Below, piece after piece: positions 46,923 through 55,763 of a stretch of 64,000 nt of DNA. Where the stretch lies: NCBI RefSeq assembly GCF_016458305.1, contig NZ_JAEMHL010000004.1, positions 186,001-250,000 on the forward strand, read 5' to 3'. Each line of letters opens with the position of its first letter. Position 1 is the stretch's first letter. Made by a program: the position numbers and the translations under genes. Source of the DNA: Geomonas anaerohicana (GTDB lineage Bacteria; Desulfobacterota; Desulfuromonadia; Geobacterales; Geobacteraceae). The notes below the pieces were generated by a model, which saw only the letters and a list, made by a program, of their open reading frames with translations, ran no database searches and had not been told where the DNA came from.

Positions 46923-46930
46923 TTCGGTCG

Positions 46931-47836
46931 CTACTTCTTGGCGAGGTAGCGGTTCTTCACGTTGTAGCTCACCATCCACTCGGCCATGTTGCGCTTGGGG
47001 AGGGTCTTCAGCAGTTCGGCGCTGATGGCGTCGGCATCGCTGGTCTGGGCCGCCAACTCGGTGGCCTTCTTGTCGAAGAGCTGGATGTACTCCTTCATGT
47101 CCCTCAGGTCCTTCTTCCCGGAAAGGGGACCGTGACCGGGGACCACCTTGTCGACGTCCATGGCCAGCAGCCCGTCTATGGTCCGGATCCAGCCGGTGAA
47201 GTCGCCGTCAGCCAGGAAGGGGTGGAAGTCGGTAAAGAGGATGTCGCCGGCAAAGAGGATCTTCTCCGCAGGGAGGTAGACCACCAGGCTCCCCGCGGTG
47301 TGGGAGGGAGCGGTGCGGATCAGGCGCACTTCCTCGCCACCCAGATCGAGCAGCATTTCGTTGCTGAAGGCGAGGGTGGGTACGGCGATCTCGGTGCCGG
47401 CCATGTCCTCGGGCTTCAGGCCGTAGTTGGCAGCCCTTTGCAAAAGTCCGGCGCCGTTGGCGGCGAGATAGTTGCGGTCGGCCTCGTGGGAGATGACGGT
47501 CGCGCCGAGCTTCGCAAAAACGCAGTTCCCCAGCGCATGGTCCAGGTGGGTGTGGGTGTTCACCACGTACCTGATCGGCTTATTGGTCACCTTGCGGATG
47601 TCGGCCAGGAAGCGCTGTCCTTCCTTGGCGGAGATCAGGGTATCGACGACCAGCACGCCCTCCTTGCCGATGACGATACCGGCGTTGGCGGCGAAGCTGT
47701 GCCCCGGGGAGGCGTCGTTGCTCCCTACGTAGGAGTAGACGTTGTCGGCGAGCCTGGTGAGCTCGGCGCAGGCCGCCTGCGCCAGTAGCAGGGTCAAAGT
47801 CAGGGCGAGTACTGTCTGTACGGCGCATTTCCTCAT
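46931..47836 (-). CDS. exported metallo-beta-lactamase-fold hydrolase
   Basis: A 301-residue protein with a signal peptide (cut near residue 24, AACAELT). The zinc motif is HTHLDH at residues 95-100, with further ligands in APSHTAGSLVV and PGHGPLS. It has the layout of periplasmic MBL hydrolases of the glyoxalase-II/quinoprotein-relay kind; substrate unknown. AAGGAG stands before the chosen ATG; the longer open frame is a shadow of the next gene. It lies 14 bases after the transglutaminase-like gene. Confidence 0.88.
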   Translation of the reverse strand: MRKCAVQTVLALTLTLLLAQAACAELTRLADNVYSYVGSNDASPGHSFAANAGIVIGKEGVLVVDTLISAKEGQRFLADIRKVTNKPIRYVVNTHTHLDHALGNCVFAKLGATVISHEADRNYLAANGAGLLQRAANYGLKPEDMAGTEIAVPTLAFSNEMLLDLGGEEVRLIRTAPSHTAGSLVVYLPAEKILFAGDILFTDFHPFLADGDFTGWIRTIDGLLAMDVDKVVPGHGPLSGKKDLRDMKEYIQLFDKKATELAAQTSDADAISAELLKTLPKRNMAEWMVSYNVKNRYLAKK

Positions 47837-47850
47837 TGCATTCTCCTTTT

Positions 47851-48456
47851 TCAGAAAGTGATGGTTTCGGAGTTGTAGCTGCCGGTCAGTTCGATGTCGG
47901 GGAGGTTGTGGTAGACCTCGGCGACGGTTTGGTGCGTGGTGAGGGCCCGGACTACCATCGGCAGCGGCTCGGGCCAGATCTCGGGAAGGTCGGCTTCCAG
48001 CCGATCGCTGATGGAGAAGGCAAGACGTTCGTCGGGGGGCGCGAACTGCGCGTCGATGCCGGGCTTGTTGCCGCGGGGATCGACCCTGTACCAGCCGTGG
48101 TCCGGCAGCCAGATGGCGTTCAGGCCGTGCAGGCAGTACGGCGGACCGCCGTCGTGCAGGGACAGGCGCTGGTAGCACAACCCGGCAGGGATGCCGTTGG
48201 CACGCAAGAGTGCGGCCAGCAGGTGGCTCTTGGCATAGCAGTAGCCGGTGCCGTGCTCGAGGACCTCGGAGGCGCGGCAGGTGACCGGGTTCAACTTGTA
48301 ATCCCAGCTGTGTTTGATCTGGTCGCGGACGAACTCGAAACAGCGTCGTGCAACGACCGTCTTGTTCTGATCACCGCCCGACAGACTCTGTGCCTTCTCG
48401 AATACGGCCGGATGCCGCCAGTCAATATACTCCGTTGCCTCCAGGTACTGTTCCAT
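47851..48456 (-). CDS. transglutaminase-like cysteine hydrolase
   Basis: A 201-residue cytoplasmic protein with the transglutaminase-like triad: Cys73 (GTGYCYAKS), His110 (CLHGLNAIWL), Asp126 (RVDPRG). Proteins of this kind mostly act as peptidases or amidases. It precedes the MBL hydrolase and follows the MFS gene by 25 bases, so all three may be one transcript. Confidence 0.86.
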   Translation of the reverse strand: MEQYLEATEYIDWRHPAVFEKAQSLSGGDQNKTVVARRCFEFVRDQIKHSWDYKLNPVTCRASEVLEHGTGYCYAKSHLLAALLRANGIPAGLCYQRLSLHDGGPPYCLHGLNAIWLPDHGWYRVDPRGNKPGIDAQFAPPDERLAFSISDRLEADLPEIWPEPLPMVVRALTTHQTVAEVYHNLPDIELTGSYNSETITF

Positions 48457-48481
48457 GCTCTACCCTTCCTGTCTTTAGCTG

Positions 48482-49708
48482 TTACTGATCCTTCCTGACC
48501 AGACTGAACATGGTATCACGGTATAGATAAGAGAAAAGTACTGCCAGCACAAAAGTGACGGCACCGGCAGTGAAAAAGCCGGTGGCGAAGTCCGCTGCTT
48601 TGATGACCATGCCCATGGTGGCTGAACTGAGCATCATGCCGAGGTAGATACAGCTGTTGTACAGCCCCAGCCCGAGGCCGCGCTGCTTGGGAGGCATCAC
48701 GACCACCACCAGGGCGCTCAGCGCGGTGAACCCGATCCCCATGCCTGCCCCGAGGACGCAGGCGCAGGCGAGCAGCGTCGCCATACCCTGGGCGAGGCCC
48801 ACGGCGCCCACGGCATGTGCGCAGAGCACGAGGCCGATGCCGGACATGAGTCCCCGGTCCACCCGGTCGCTCAGGTGCCCGAACGGGATGCGCAGCAGGA
48901 CATTCACCAGGGCCTGCGCGGCGAAGATGACACCGATCTGCCCGACGTTGAGACCGAGGGCGCGGGCGTGCAGGGGGAGAAACGAGATGAACATGCCGAA
49001 CCCGAAGCAGCCCCCGAGCGTGCCCACCAGCGCCGCCATCAGCCGCCGGTTGGAGAGGATGCCGGCGGGGACCTCATCGGCGTGCTCGTCGTGGGGCTGC
49101 TCCTCCGTGCGGGGGAGGAAGGAGAGCACGGCGAGCAGGGCGGCCACGATCAGGCCGCCGGAGACGAAGAAGACTTCCCTGACCCCGAGCGCCTTACCGA
49201 ACCAGCCGCCGCTGGCTGGGCCGAAGGTCATGGCGAGGTAGACCGCCGTGGTGTACCAGCTGTAGGCGCGCCCGACGTGGGAGCGCGGCACGACCCGGGC
49301 CACCGACGACATCATGGTGGGGGTGAAGGCGGAAAGCCCCATGCCGAAGACGAGGTAGACGGCGCCCAGGAGCAGCGGCGTGTAGCAGAAGGGGATCAAT
49401 AGGGAGGCGCAGCTCATCAGGGCGAGGCCGGCGATGAGGACGGGCCTGATGCCGATGCGGTCCGAGAGGAGCCCGGACGGGACGGCGAGGATGCCGGCGG
49501 AGAGCATGAAGGCGGCGTTGATGAGCCCGATCTGGGCTGTGCCGGCGCCGATGCTGCTGGCCAATAGCGGCAGCACCGGGATGCGCATGTACGCCCCGAG
49601 GAAACAGATGAAGCCGATGACGCAGCAGGCCAGCACCTGTATGCTCTGGCGGTGATTGGGGGGGCGGAACTGCCCGTTAAGGTTGCTGTCGTGGTTGGTG
49701 TCGCTCAT
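48482..49708 (-). CDS. MFS transporter
   Basis: A 408-residue protein with about twelve hydrophobic helices and MFS motifs such as GLLSDRIGIRPVL (loop 2-3) and GHLSDRVDRG (loop 8-9). The order suggests a drug or metabolite exporter but no substrate can be given. First gene of the set MFS - transglutaminase-like - MBL hydrolase. Confidence 0.88.
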   Translation of the reverse strand: MSDTNHDSNLNGQFRPPNHRQSIQVLACCVIGFICFLGAYMRIPVLPLLASSIGAGTAQIGLINAAFMLSAGILAVPSGLLSDRIGIRPVLIAGLALMSCASLLIPFCYTPLLLGAVYLVFGMGLSAFTPTMMSSVARVVPRSHVGRAYSWYTTAVYLAMTFGPASGGWFGKALGVREVFFVSGGLIVAALLAVLSFLPRTEEQPHDEHADEVPAGILSNRRLMAALVGTLGGCFGFGMFISFLPLHARALGLNVGQIGVIFAAQALVNVLLRIPFGHLSDRVDRGLMSGIGLVLCAHAVGAVGLAQGMATLLACACVLGAGMGIGFTALSALVVVVMPPKQRGLGLGLYNSCIYLGMMLSSATMGMVIKAADFATGFFTAGAVTFVLAVLFSYLYRDTMFSLVRKDQ

Positions 49709-49810
49709 GGTCCGGCCAAGCTAGCCGCAACGGCGAGCGCTGTCAATATTAAAGCTGGTTTCCGCGCGAGGCAGACGAGGCAGGACGCCTCCATCGTCGT
49801 AGGTCACATT

Positions 49811-49831
49811 CCCTCTCCCGGAGGGAGAGGG
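49811..49831. repeat. C/G-rich palindromic intergenic repeat
   Basis: CCCTCTCCCGGAGGGAGAGGG; nearly the same core stands at 58167-58189. Confidence 0.7.
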
Positions 49832-49860
49832 GAAGGGTGGGGGTAACTGCTCGACTACCG

Positions 49861-50334
49861 TTACAGCTCGATCTCTTCGATCTTGCGGAACAGCCGGCCG
49901 CCGCTTTCCTCGATGAAATGGAGCACCTGCAGGTTAAGCGGCACACCGGGGAAGTCGCCGCAGTCCCTGAAGTCGGTGCGCAGGCCGTAGCACCTTTTCC
50001 CGATCCCGGCGCCGTAGCCCAACTCCGCCACTGTGCCGCTGTCCGGCTCGGTGCCGTCCAGGACCGCCAGCACCAGGTCGCTTCCCTTCAGTCCCCGCGC
50101 GTTGACCGCGCCCGTGAACCGTGCCGCCTCCTGGATCGCCCGCGCCCGCTCGGCGCCGTCCTCGATGGACATGGCCTCTTCGATCCGCTGCGCCACTTCC
50201 TCCTGCTCCCAGGGATCGAAGACGCTGCAGCCCAGGCGGCCCAGGCGTTCCTTGATCCGCTCGCGGTACGGGTTGTTCTCGCGGCTGAATCCCAGGGGGG
50301 AGGCGAGGTAGACGGTCGCTCTTTTCTCGGTCAT
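49861..50334 (-). CDS. nucleoside 2-deoxyribosyltransferase-like protein
   Basis: A 157-residue protein of the nucleoside 2-deoxyribosyltransferase family. It has the nucleotide-sugar pocket (VYLASPLGFSREN), DPWEQ, and the catalytic glutamate region PDSGTVAELGYGAGIGK. It should cleave or exchange the base of a (deoxy)nucleoside. GGAGATTGCC precedes the chosen ATG; the longer frame runs through the terminator of the upstream operon and is not credible. Confidence 0.85.
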   Translation of the reverse strand: MTEKRATVYLASPLGFSRENNPYRERIKERLGRLGCSVFDPWEQEEVAQRIEEAMSIEDGAERARAIQEAARFTGAVNARGLKGSDLVLAVLDGTEPDSGTVAELGYGAGIGKRCYGLRTDFRDCGDFPGVPLNLQVLHFIEESGGRLFRKIEEIEL

Positions 50335-50428
50335 GGCAATCTCCGTCCGCGCGGCAGCGCCGGCGTAACTTCGGGTGATGTGGGCAAGGGCAGGGAGAAT
50401 ATAGGTCCAGACGTGGATGATGTAAATG

Positions 50429-50459
50429 AAAAAGGGCCCCCGGCATGACACCGGGGGCC
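50429..50459 (-). terminator. rho-independent terminator of the TonB-like operon
   Basis: Nine-bp stem GGCCCCCGG/CCGGGGGCC with a 7-base loop; on the minus strand it is followed by TTTTT. Confidence 0.85.
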
Positions 50460-50518
50460 ATATTCCGTCGCAAGGGACCCGGCGCGACGGAAGGAGGACG
50501 TTGCACCTGCCTGGCTCT

Positions 50519-51175
50519 TTACTGGGGCGAGAGCCCCACCTGGATCGTTCCGCGCTCCAGGCTGACCAGGAAGGCGACTTTCTTGTACTGCACCTTGCAT
50601 TCTCCGGGGGAGGGGACCCGCGACCAGGCGCTCTTGTCGTTCAAAAGGGCGCGCAGTTCCTCGCTGTCCGTCTGCACCGAAAAATCGGGGTGCGCGCCGT
50701 CGTCGTAGCTCGCGGTGATGCGGACCTTGGCGCCGACGAGCCGCTCCCGCTCGGCGGCGGCGAGTTTCCCTTCCAGCACCTGGCGCATGGCGAGCCCGGC
50801 GACCTGGAGGTAGCGGCGCGTGTTGTACATCATCTCCTGCGCGTGCCAGGCCCCGGCGAAGGCACGGCTGATTTCCGGTGCGATTTGTGCCTGCTGCGGC
50901 TGTACCTCGCTGACCGCAGCCTCGGCTGCTTGAACCTGCGCCGGTTCCGGCTTTGCCTCGACAGTTTCGGCCGCGTCTTCCTGCAGGCCGGCCGGCTCTT
51001 CGGGCTCTTCGCCCCGCGCTACCGGAGTCGCAGTGGGCGCGGCAGCATCGATGTTCGCCAGGTCGACGTAGAGCACGGGCGGCCTGACTGCCGGCTTTGC
51101 CTCGCTGTAGCACCAGACGGCTGCGCCGAGCGCCAGGTGCAGCAGCGCCGATATGAGCAGAGGGGTAGATTTCAT
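50519..51175 (-). CDS. membrane-anchored TonB/TolA-like periplasmic protein
   Basis: A 218-residue protein with one N-terminal membrane helix (about 5-22), a Pro/Ala/Glu/Gln-rich spacer at about 35-95 and a compact C-terminal domain ending in SLERGTIQVGLSPQ. The layout is that of TonB or TolA, but no clear TonB C-terminal motif (YP) is seen. It is the last gene of an operon with a small lipoprotein and a 564-residue secreted protein, and a terminator follows. The start was set at the basic residue pair before the helix. Confidence 0.65.
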   Translation of the reverse strand: MKSTPLLISALLHLALGAAVWCYSEAKPAVRPPVLYVDLANIDAAAPTATPVARGEEPEEPAGLQEDAAETVEAKPEPAQVQAAEAAVSEVQPQQAQIAPEISRAFAGAWHAQEMMYNTRRYLQVAGLAMRQVLEGKLAAAERERLVGAKVRITASYDDGAHPDFSVQTDSEELRALLNDKSAWSRVPSPGECKVQYKKVAFLVSLERGTIQVGLSPQ

Positions 51176-51228
51176 GGTCGCACCCGAGCGGCGCCCTTCC
51201 CCGCGGAGGAGGGAAGGGCGCCGCATCC

Positions 51229-52923
51229 CTAGTTGGCGTTGGGCTGCAGCATCAGCTTGATGATGGCCTTCTTCTCGGCGGAGCTTGCCGAGGTGCCGCC
51301 GGCCTTGGTGGCGACGAACTTACCCTCGATGACGCCGAGCCGGGTCATGAAGCCGGAAGCCGCCTGCATGCGCTGTTCCTGGGTGGGCTGGTTGTTGTTG
51401 TCCCAGATGGAACTCCTGGCCATGTCCACGATGTTCACGTCCTGCTGGATGGCGAGGTAGGCGTTGAAGGCCGTGGACGGGGTGTCGAAGGTGCTGCGCT
51501 GCGAGGTCCAGGTGCCGCCGTGACCGGTGCAGCTCTGCTGGTCCCAGTACTGGGTATTGGAGCAGGAGCCGAGCCATTGCTGCATCATGGGCGGAATCGG
51601 CGTGGTGTCCCGGGTGTAGCTGATGCTGCCGCCGCCCTGGATCAGGTTCAGCATCCAGTTCACCATGACCACCTGCTGGATGGGCCAGTTGACCTGGGTC
51701 TGCGGCCCGATGTAGTTGGTCCCGAAGTCGGGCGGGAGCATGATGCCGGGGAAGGCGGTCATGATGGTCGCCTTCAGCGCCGCGATGTCGCCGTTACTGG
51801 AGGCGATGGCGTTCTGGAAGGTGGTCCAGGCGTTCTGGAAGATGGTGTTGATCGCCTGCTGTATCGTCTGGGCATCGGTGCCGGGATGGGCCGCCACGTA
51901 GCCGGCGGGATCGCGGAAGAAGTCGCCGTAGGTTGCGTCCACGGTCGCGGTCGAAGCCGCCATCTGCTGTGCGGCAGCGATGAAGGTGGCGACCTGGGTG
52001 CCGCTGGCCTGCAGCGTGTTGAGGGCGTTGGTGTAGTCGGTCACCATCTTCACCATGCTGATCTTGCGGTTGAAGGTGGACATGGACTGGTCGATGGAGT
52101 CCCTGAGGTTCGTGGAGATCCCGCCGGGGCCGTTGAAGAGGCCGGTGGCATCGGCGGCGGCCCCGGCCGCCTCGTGCGCGTTGGTGATCTGTTCCAGCTC
52201 CACGTCGGCGCAGGCCGCCGCGTTCATGAAGACGTCGGCCATGAGGCCGCCGGCCTTCTGGGTCTCGCTGGTCTCGGTGGCGGTGCTGCCGCTTTGCACG
52301 GCGGCATAGTACCCCTTGGTGAAGTCGCGCAGGGTGGACTTGGTGCTGTCCGGGTTGTAGATGAGACACCCCTTGAGGGCGGCGAGCTTGGCGTCGGTGA
52401 CCCCGTTGGCCAAAAGGTATGACTCGAAGCCGCCCTGGCCCTTGATGGCGCCCTGTCCCAGGGCAGCAAGCTTGAGCAGGTCGCCCGCCTGCATGTCGGG
52501 GGAGCGCAGCAGCGTCAGCAGGTAGGCGGCCAGGATGGGATCGTCGGTGCCGGCAAGTTCCGCCGCCTTCAGGAAGGTGGCGGCCTGCACGGTGGCCAGG
52601 TCGTTGATGCCGAGCTGGTTCACGTCGCCGTCGGGAGGCGCGGGAGCGACACCCTGGCGCACGATGGCGCCTCCGGCATCCTTGATGGTAAAGGCGATGA
52701 AGTTGACATCGGCGTTGGTGGGGAGGGTGGTCAGGGTGAAGGTGAGTTTCCCGTCCGCGTCCGTAGCCGCCGGTTTGGTCTCGATGGTGGCCAACGTGCC
52801 GTCGCTTTTGAGCTTGCTGGTGGTGATGGTGTAGTTGCTGTTGGCGGTGAGGGCAAAACAGGTGCCGGCCCCGAAGCTGAGCAGGGTGGCGGCGGCAAGT
52901 ATGGAGCTGGAAATTTTTTTCAT
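51229..52923 (-). CDS. large exported protein of unknown function
   Basis: A 564-residue protein with a signal peptide (cut near 25, GTCFALTANS). The first 110 residues look like a beta domain; the rest is mainly alpha-helical and Ala-rich. Near the C-terminus is a cysteine motif, CSNTQYWDQQSCTGHGGTW, like short W/C motifs seen in secreted environmental proteins. Two cysteines nearer the middle may pair. No enzyme motif recognised. AAGGAG stands before the ATG. It is second in the three-gene operon. Confidence 0.75.
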   Translation of the reverse strand: MKKISSSILAAATLLSFGAGTCFALTANSNYTITTSKLKSDGTLATIETKPAATDADGKLTFTLTTLPTNADVNFIAFTIKDAGGAIVRQGVAPAPPDGDVNQLGINDLATVQAATFLKAAELAGTDDPILAAYLLTLLRSPDMQAGDLLKLAALGQGAIKGQGGFESYLLANGVTDAKLAALKGCLIYNPDSTKSTLRDFTKGYYAAVQSGSTATETSETQKAGGLMADVFMNAAACADVELEQITNAHEAAGAAADATGLFNGPGGISTNLRDSIDQSMSTFNRKISMVKMVTDYTNALNTLQASGTQVATFIAAAQQMAASTATVDATYGDFFRDPAGYVAAHPGTDAQTIQQAINTIFQNAWTTFQNAIASSNGDIAALKATIMTAFPGIMLPPDFGTNYIGPQTQVNWPIQQVVMVNWMLNLIQGGGSISYTRDTTPIPPMMQQWLGSCSNTQYWDQQSCTGHGGTWTSQRSTFDTPSTAFNAYLAIQQDVNIVDMARSSIWDNNNQPTQEQRMQAASGFMTRLGVIEGKFVATKAGGTSASSAEKKAIIKLMLQPNAN

Positions 52924-52949
52924 GGGTCGATCTCCTTTGTAGGTTCCGG

Positions 52950-53084
52950 TTACTTGGCGCTTCCCTGGATGGTGCCCTTCGCGCCGCCACCGGGGTTTTG
53001 CTGCGTGCCGCCACCGCCGCAACCTGCCAGAGAAAGGACCAACACTGTCATCGCTGCCACCGCCAATGTCACTGACTTCTTCAT
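52950..53084 (-). CDS. 44-residue lipoprotein
   Basis: A very short gene with a perfect GGAGGAG site before its ATG. The product is a signal peptide with lipobox LAGC (Cys22) followed by a Gly-rich tail of 22 residues ending KGTIQGSAK. It is the first gene after the sigma-54-type promoter and lies 26 bases before the 564-residue protein gene. Confidence 0.8.
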   Translation of the reverse strand: MKKSVTLAVAAMTVLVLSLAGCGGGGTQQNPGGGAKGTIQGSAK

Positions 53085-53409
53085 AAACTCCTCCTGTGTG
53101 TTTTAACCGCTGGTGGACCAGTTAATCGCAAGTATGGATACCGGCTCACAGCAGTTTGCATGCCATTCCCCAACTCCTCGGAAAAGAAAGAAAAACCTTT
53201 AGCCTGTAAGAATTTTTCTTGTGCAGGCTTTGAACAGACAGTGAAAAGTTAGAACAGCTGGGGGCGGAATTGAGAGAGACAGATGCCTGAAGTGAGACAG
53301 TGGTGGGGGACGACGGAGAGGCAGGAATGACTGTGGGTGGGGTGGGGCACCGGGCTGGTGCCGGTGCCTCAAGTACGGGAAAGTATCAATGCCGCGAGCG
53401 CCTCAGGGG
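53085..53409. other. 325-base gap holding a sigma-54-type promoter
   Basis: Contains a -24/-12 element, an 8-bp GGCACCGG/CCGGTGCC hairpin near 53346 without a T-run, and no coding frame. Confidence 0.6.
53150..53165 (-). promoter_or_regulatory. sigma-54 (RpoN) promoter
   Basis: Minus strand reads TGGCATGCAAACTGCT; the essential GG and GC are exactly 10 bases apart, and most other positions fit TGGCACG-N4-TTGCW. It would start the mRNA about 55 bases before the small lipoprotein gene. Confidence 0.65.
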
Positions 53410-53826
53410 TCAGCGCTTCGACTCGTGGCTGCTGTCGTAGACCCTGGCGCCGCGGATGCGCTGGTCGCCGATCTTGTTTTCCAGGTCGTGCCGCTCGACC
53501 TTGTTGTTGACCACGAGCTCCTCGTACCCCATGTAGCCCGCCTTGGCCAGGTCGGCCACGATCTGTACGAACTGCTCCTTGTCCTGCGGGGAGAGTTTGT
53601 GGAAGGCGTCGAAGCGGTCGGACGCGCCCAGGTTGAAGAAGCTGTCCACGGCGCTGAAGACATCCTGAGAGGTGGATATGTTGACCAGGTCGGCATCGGC
53701 TGCCGAACTCTTCTCACCGCCGGCAGGCATAGAGGCGGCGGCAACGGGGCTCTTCTCTTTGGCCGAATCCCTGCCGTTGACAGACTCCAGTATCATCGCC
53801 TTGTATGCCGAGAGTGCTGAGATCAT
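53410..53826 (-). CDS. conserved-looking cytoplasmic protein of unknown function
   Basis: A 138-residue protein without signal peptide. The first 45 residues are Ala/Ser-rich and probably loose; the rest is helical, with an ordered block (FNLGASDRFDAFHKLSPQDK and GYMGYEELVVNNKVERHDL). GGAGGTGTCC precedes the ATG. It is on its own between two gaps. I do not recognise a family. Confidence 0.65.
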   Translation of the reverse strand: MISALSAYKAMILESVNGRDSAKEKSPVAAASMPAGGEKSSAADADLVNISTSQDVFSAVDSFFNLGASDRFDAFHKLSPQDKEQFVQIVADLAKAGYMGYEELVVNNKVERHDLENKIGDQRIRGARVYDSSHESKR

Positions 53827-53899
53827 CTGGACACCTCCTCTGTGTGCTGTGTCGAGCAGTATTCTACCCGATAGTCACCAAAAATCTCCAGAGAAAGAA

Positions 53900-54664
53900 T
53901 CACTCAGTCAGTTTTGTCTTTAACAGTATCCGGTAGGGATTCCTGGCGACGGGGAGGCCGCCGGCCACGGAGAGCAGGGTCAGGTGCAGGTGGGTGGGCG
54001 ATCTCTTCCGGTAGGCGTTGAGGCCGGTCCGGCCCACCTCGGCGATGACGTCGCCGGGGCGCACCAGGTCGCCCACTTTCACGTGCAGGTCGGCGTTGTG
54101 CGCGTAGTAGACCAGCGACTGCGTGGCCGGGTCGAGGATCCAGAGGTACTTCCCGCCGCGCAGACGGCTGCCGGGCTGCCACTGTTTCTCGGCGGCGACC
54201 ACCACGCCGCCGGTCATGGAGAGTACCTGCACCGATTTGCCGGTGCGGTCGTCGAGGCCGGTCTGTCTCTTGTCGCGGATGAAGATGTCGTGCGAGGGGT
54301 GGCCGCTGTGCCGGTTGCCGGCGAAGTAGTCATAGCCCCCCAACTGGTAGCCGTTGCCGCGCCCTCCGATGGCGCGGTAGTCGTACCCTTTGAGCGGAAA
54401 GCACCAGCTCTCGGCCGGGTACTCCGCGGCGCCCGCCGCCCGGTATTCCCGCGACAGGGCCTGGACCAGTTCGGTGAAGCGTTCCCTCGCCTCGGCCTTG
54501 CCCACCTGGTTGTCCCGGATGCGCGTGTTGAGCGTATCGAATTCGCCGGCCAGGGCGCGCACCCTGTCCGTGTCGACGCCGAGCACCTGCGGGGAGAGGG
54601 CGGCGAGCAGCAGCAGGGTGATGAAGAGAATGGCAAGGGGGCGCAAAAGGTGCGGGCGGGTCAT
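53900..54664 (-). CDS. M23 (LytM) family peptidoglycan endopeptidase
   Basis: A 254-residue exported protein: hydrophobic N-terminal segment (about 8-28), a helical linker, then a LytM domain with the zinc set HPSHDIF (HxxxD), YYAHNADLHVKVGD, and THLHL (HxH). All ligands appear present, so it should cut peptide cross-links in the wall. The MTRPH start was chosen because it puts the basic residues right before the signal helix. Confidence 0.85.
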   Translation of the reverse strand: MTRPHLLRPLAILFITLLLLAALSPQVLGVDTDRVRALAGEFDTLNTRIRDNQVGKAEARERFTELVQALSREYRAAGAAEYPAESWCFPLKGYDYRAIGGRGNGYQLGGYDYFAGNRHSGHPSHDIFIRDKRQTGLDDRTGKSVQVLSMTGGVVVAAEKQWQPGSRLRGGKYLWILDPATQSLVYYAHNADLHVKVGDLVRPGDVIAEVGRTGLNAYRKRSPTHLHLTLLSVAGGLPVARNPYRILLKTKLTE

Positions 54665-54753
54665 GCGGCGGGTGCTCCGTGAGTGGCTGCGGGCAGCGGC
54701 ATTGTAGTGCCTTGCCCGCAAGATGTGAATAGTTGCGGCGCAAAGAGCTTCGT

Positions 54754-55413
54754 TTACTTCTGCCCCTTGGCCGGGGCCAGCAGGTTCTGGCGCACCTTGT
54801 AAGGGTCGAGCGCGGGCTCGCCCAGTTCCTTCATCTCCTCGTTGATCAGCCTGGTCAGGTTCTTCTGTTTGCCCAGGTTCTCCAACTGGTCCGGCAAGGC
54901 CGGCAGGTTTCTCAGCCTCTCGTCCTTGGTGGCGAGCCTCGGGAGCTCGACGACGCCGGCGCCGCGCAGCCTGATCTTGTACTTGCCGCTCAGGACGGGG
55001 TCGTACCAGGGTGAGAGCTCGCGCTCGGCAGTCGCCTTGGCGGTGAAATGATTCTTGAGCGGGAGCTGGACGGCGGCGTATCCGGGCTTGTAGATCAGGA
55101 AGCCGGTGCGGTCCTGCCGGGTGAAGGGCTGCGCCAGAATGGTGGTGTACGAGGGGATGTGGAACTTACCTTCCCTGTCGGTGAGCGCCTCCTTGATGTT
55201 GATCACCGTGGAGGACTGCCCCGCTCCGGCGCCCATCGACCTCTTGTTGTAGATGGCGACCACCACCGCCCCTTCCACCGGCTGTTTGGTCTCCAGGTCC
55301 AGCACGCGGCCGTCGAAGGCCGGTTCGTGGTAGACCGGCCACATGGCGTGCGCAGCCGTAGCCGTGAGACAGAGCAGGGAAATCAGTGCGAGTACCAGCC
55401 TAACCATGTGCAT
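54754..55413 (-). CDS. exported protein with carboxypeptidase-regulatory-like domain
   Basis: A 219-residue protein with signal peptide (residues about 1-22, AAHAMWP). The mature N-terminus is a beta-sandwich (FDGRVLDLETKQPVEGAVVVAIYN ... ALTDREGKFHIPSY) of the carboxypeptidase D regulatory kind. The last 60 residues are helical and charged. It is 17 bases after the 110-residue membrane protein gene and is the last of a four-gene run led by dipeptide epimerase. GAGG stands six bases before the chosen ATG. Confidence 0.75.
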   Translation of the reverse strand: MHMVRLVLALISLLCLTATAAHAMWPVYHEPAFDGRVLDLETKQPVEGAVVVAIYNKRSMGAGAGQSSTVINIKEALTDREGKFHIPSYTTILAQPFTRQDRTGFLIYKPGYAAVQLPLKNHFTAKATAERELSPWYDPVLSGKYKIRLRGAGVVELPRLATKDERLRNLPALPDQLENLGKQKNLTRLINEEMKELGEPALDPYKVRQNLLAPAKGQK

Positions 55414-55430
55414 TGCGAACCTCGTTGTGG

Positions 55431-55763
55431 TCAGTGGAACAGTACGAATACGAGCCATCCCGCCCCGAGGAGAAGCGGCGGGCACAGCACGTCGGGGACC
55501 ATCTCTTTCCAGTACTGCGCGTTGCCCGGATACTGTTCCCGCTGCCTGGTGAACAGCGCGACCAGTACCGCCGACACCCAGAGCAGGAAGAACAGCATCA
55601 GGCTGAGCCCCACGATGCTGTTCCACAACGCGAACCTCTCCAGGTCGCCCAGCCCGCTCTTGTCCATGGCGGCGTCGGCCTGCCAGGCGGCCGCGAGCGA
55701 CATTGCAGCGCAGGCGAGCTCCGCCGCCGATAGCAGCAGTTTCAGGCGCCGCAGCGTGATCAT
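55431..55763 (-). CDS. small integral membrane protein (110 residues)
   Basis: Three or more hydrophobic helices (about 10-28, 48-70, 92-110) and no known motif. The ATG overlaps the stop of the DUF819 gene (ATGA). A partner subunit for the DUF819 transporter is possible. Confidence 0.7.
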   Translation of the reverse strand: MITLRRLKLLLSAAELACAAMSLAAAWQADAAMDKSGLGDLERFALWNSIVGLSLMLFFLLWVSAVLVALFTRQREQYPGNAQYWKEMVPDVLCPPLLLGAGWLVFVLFH

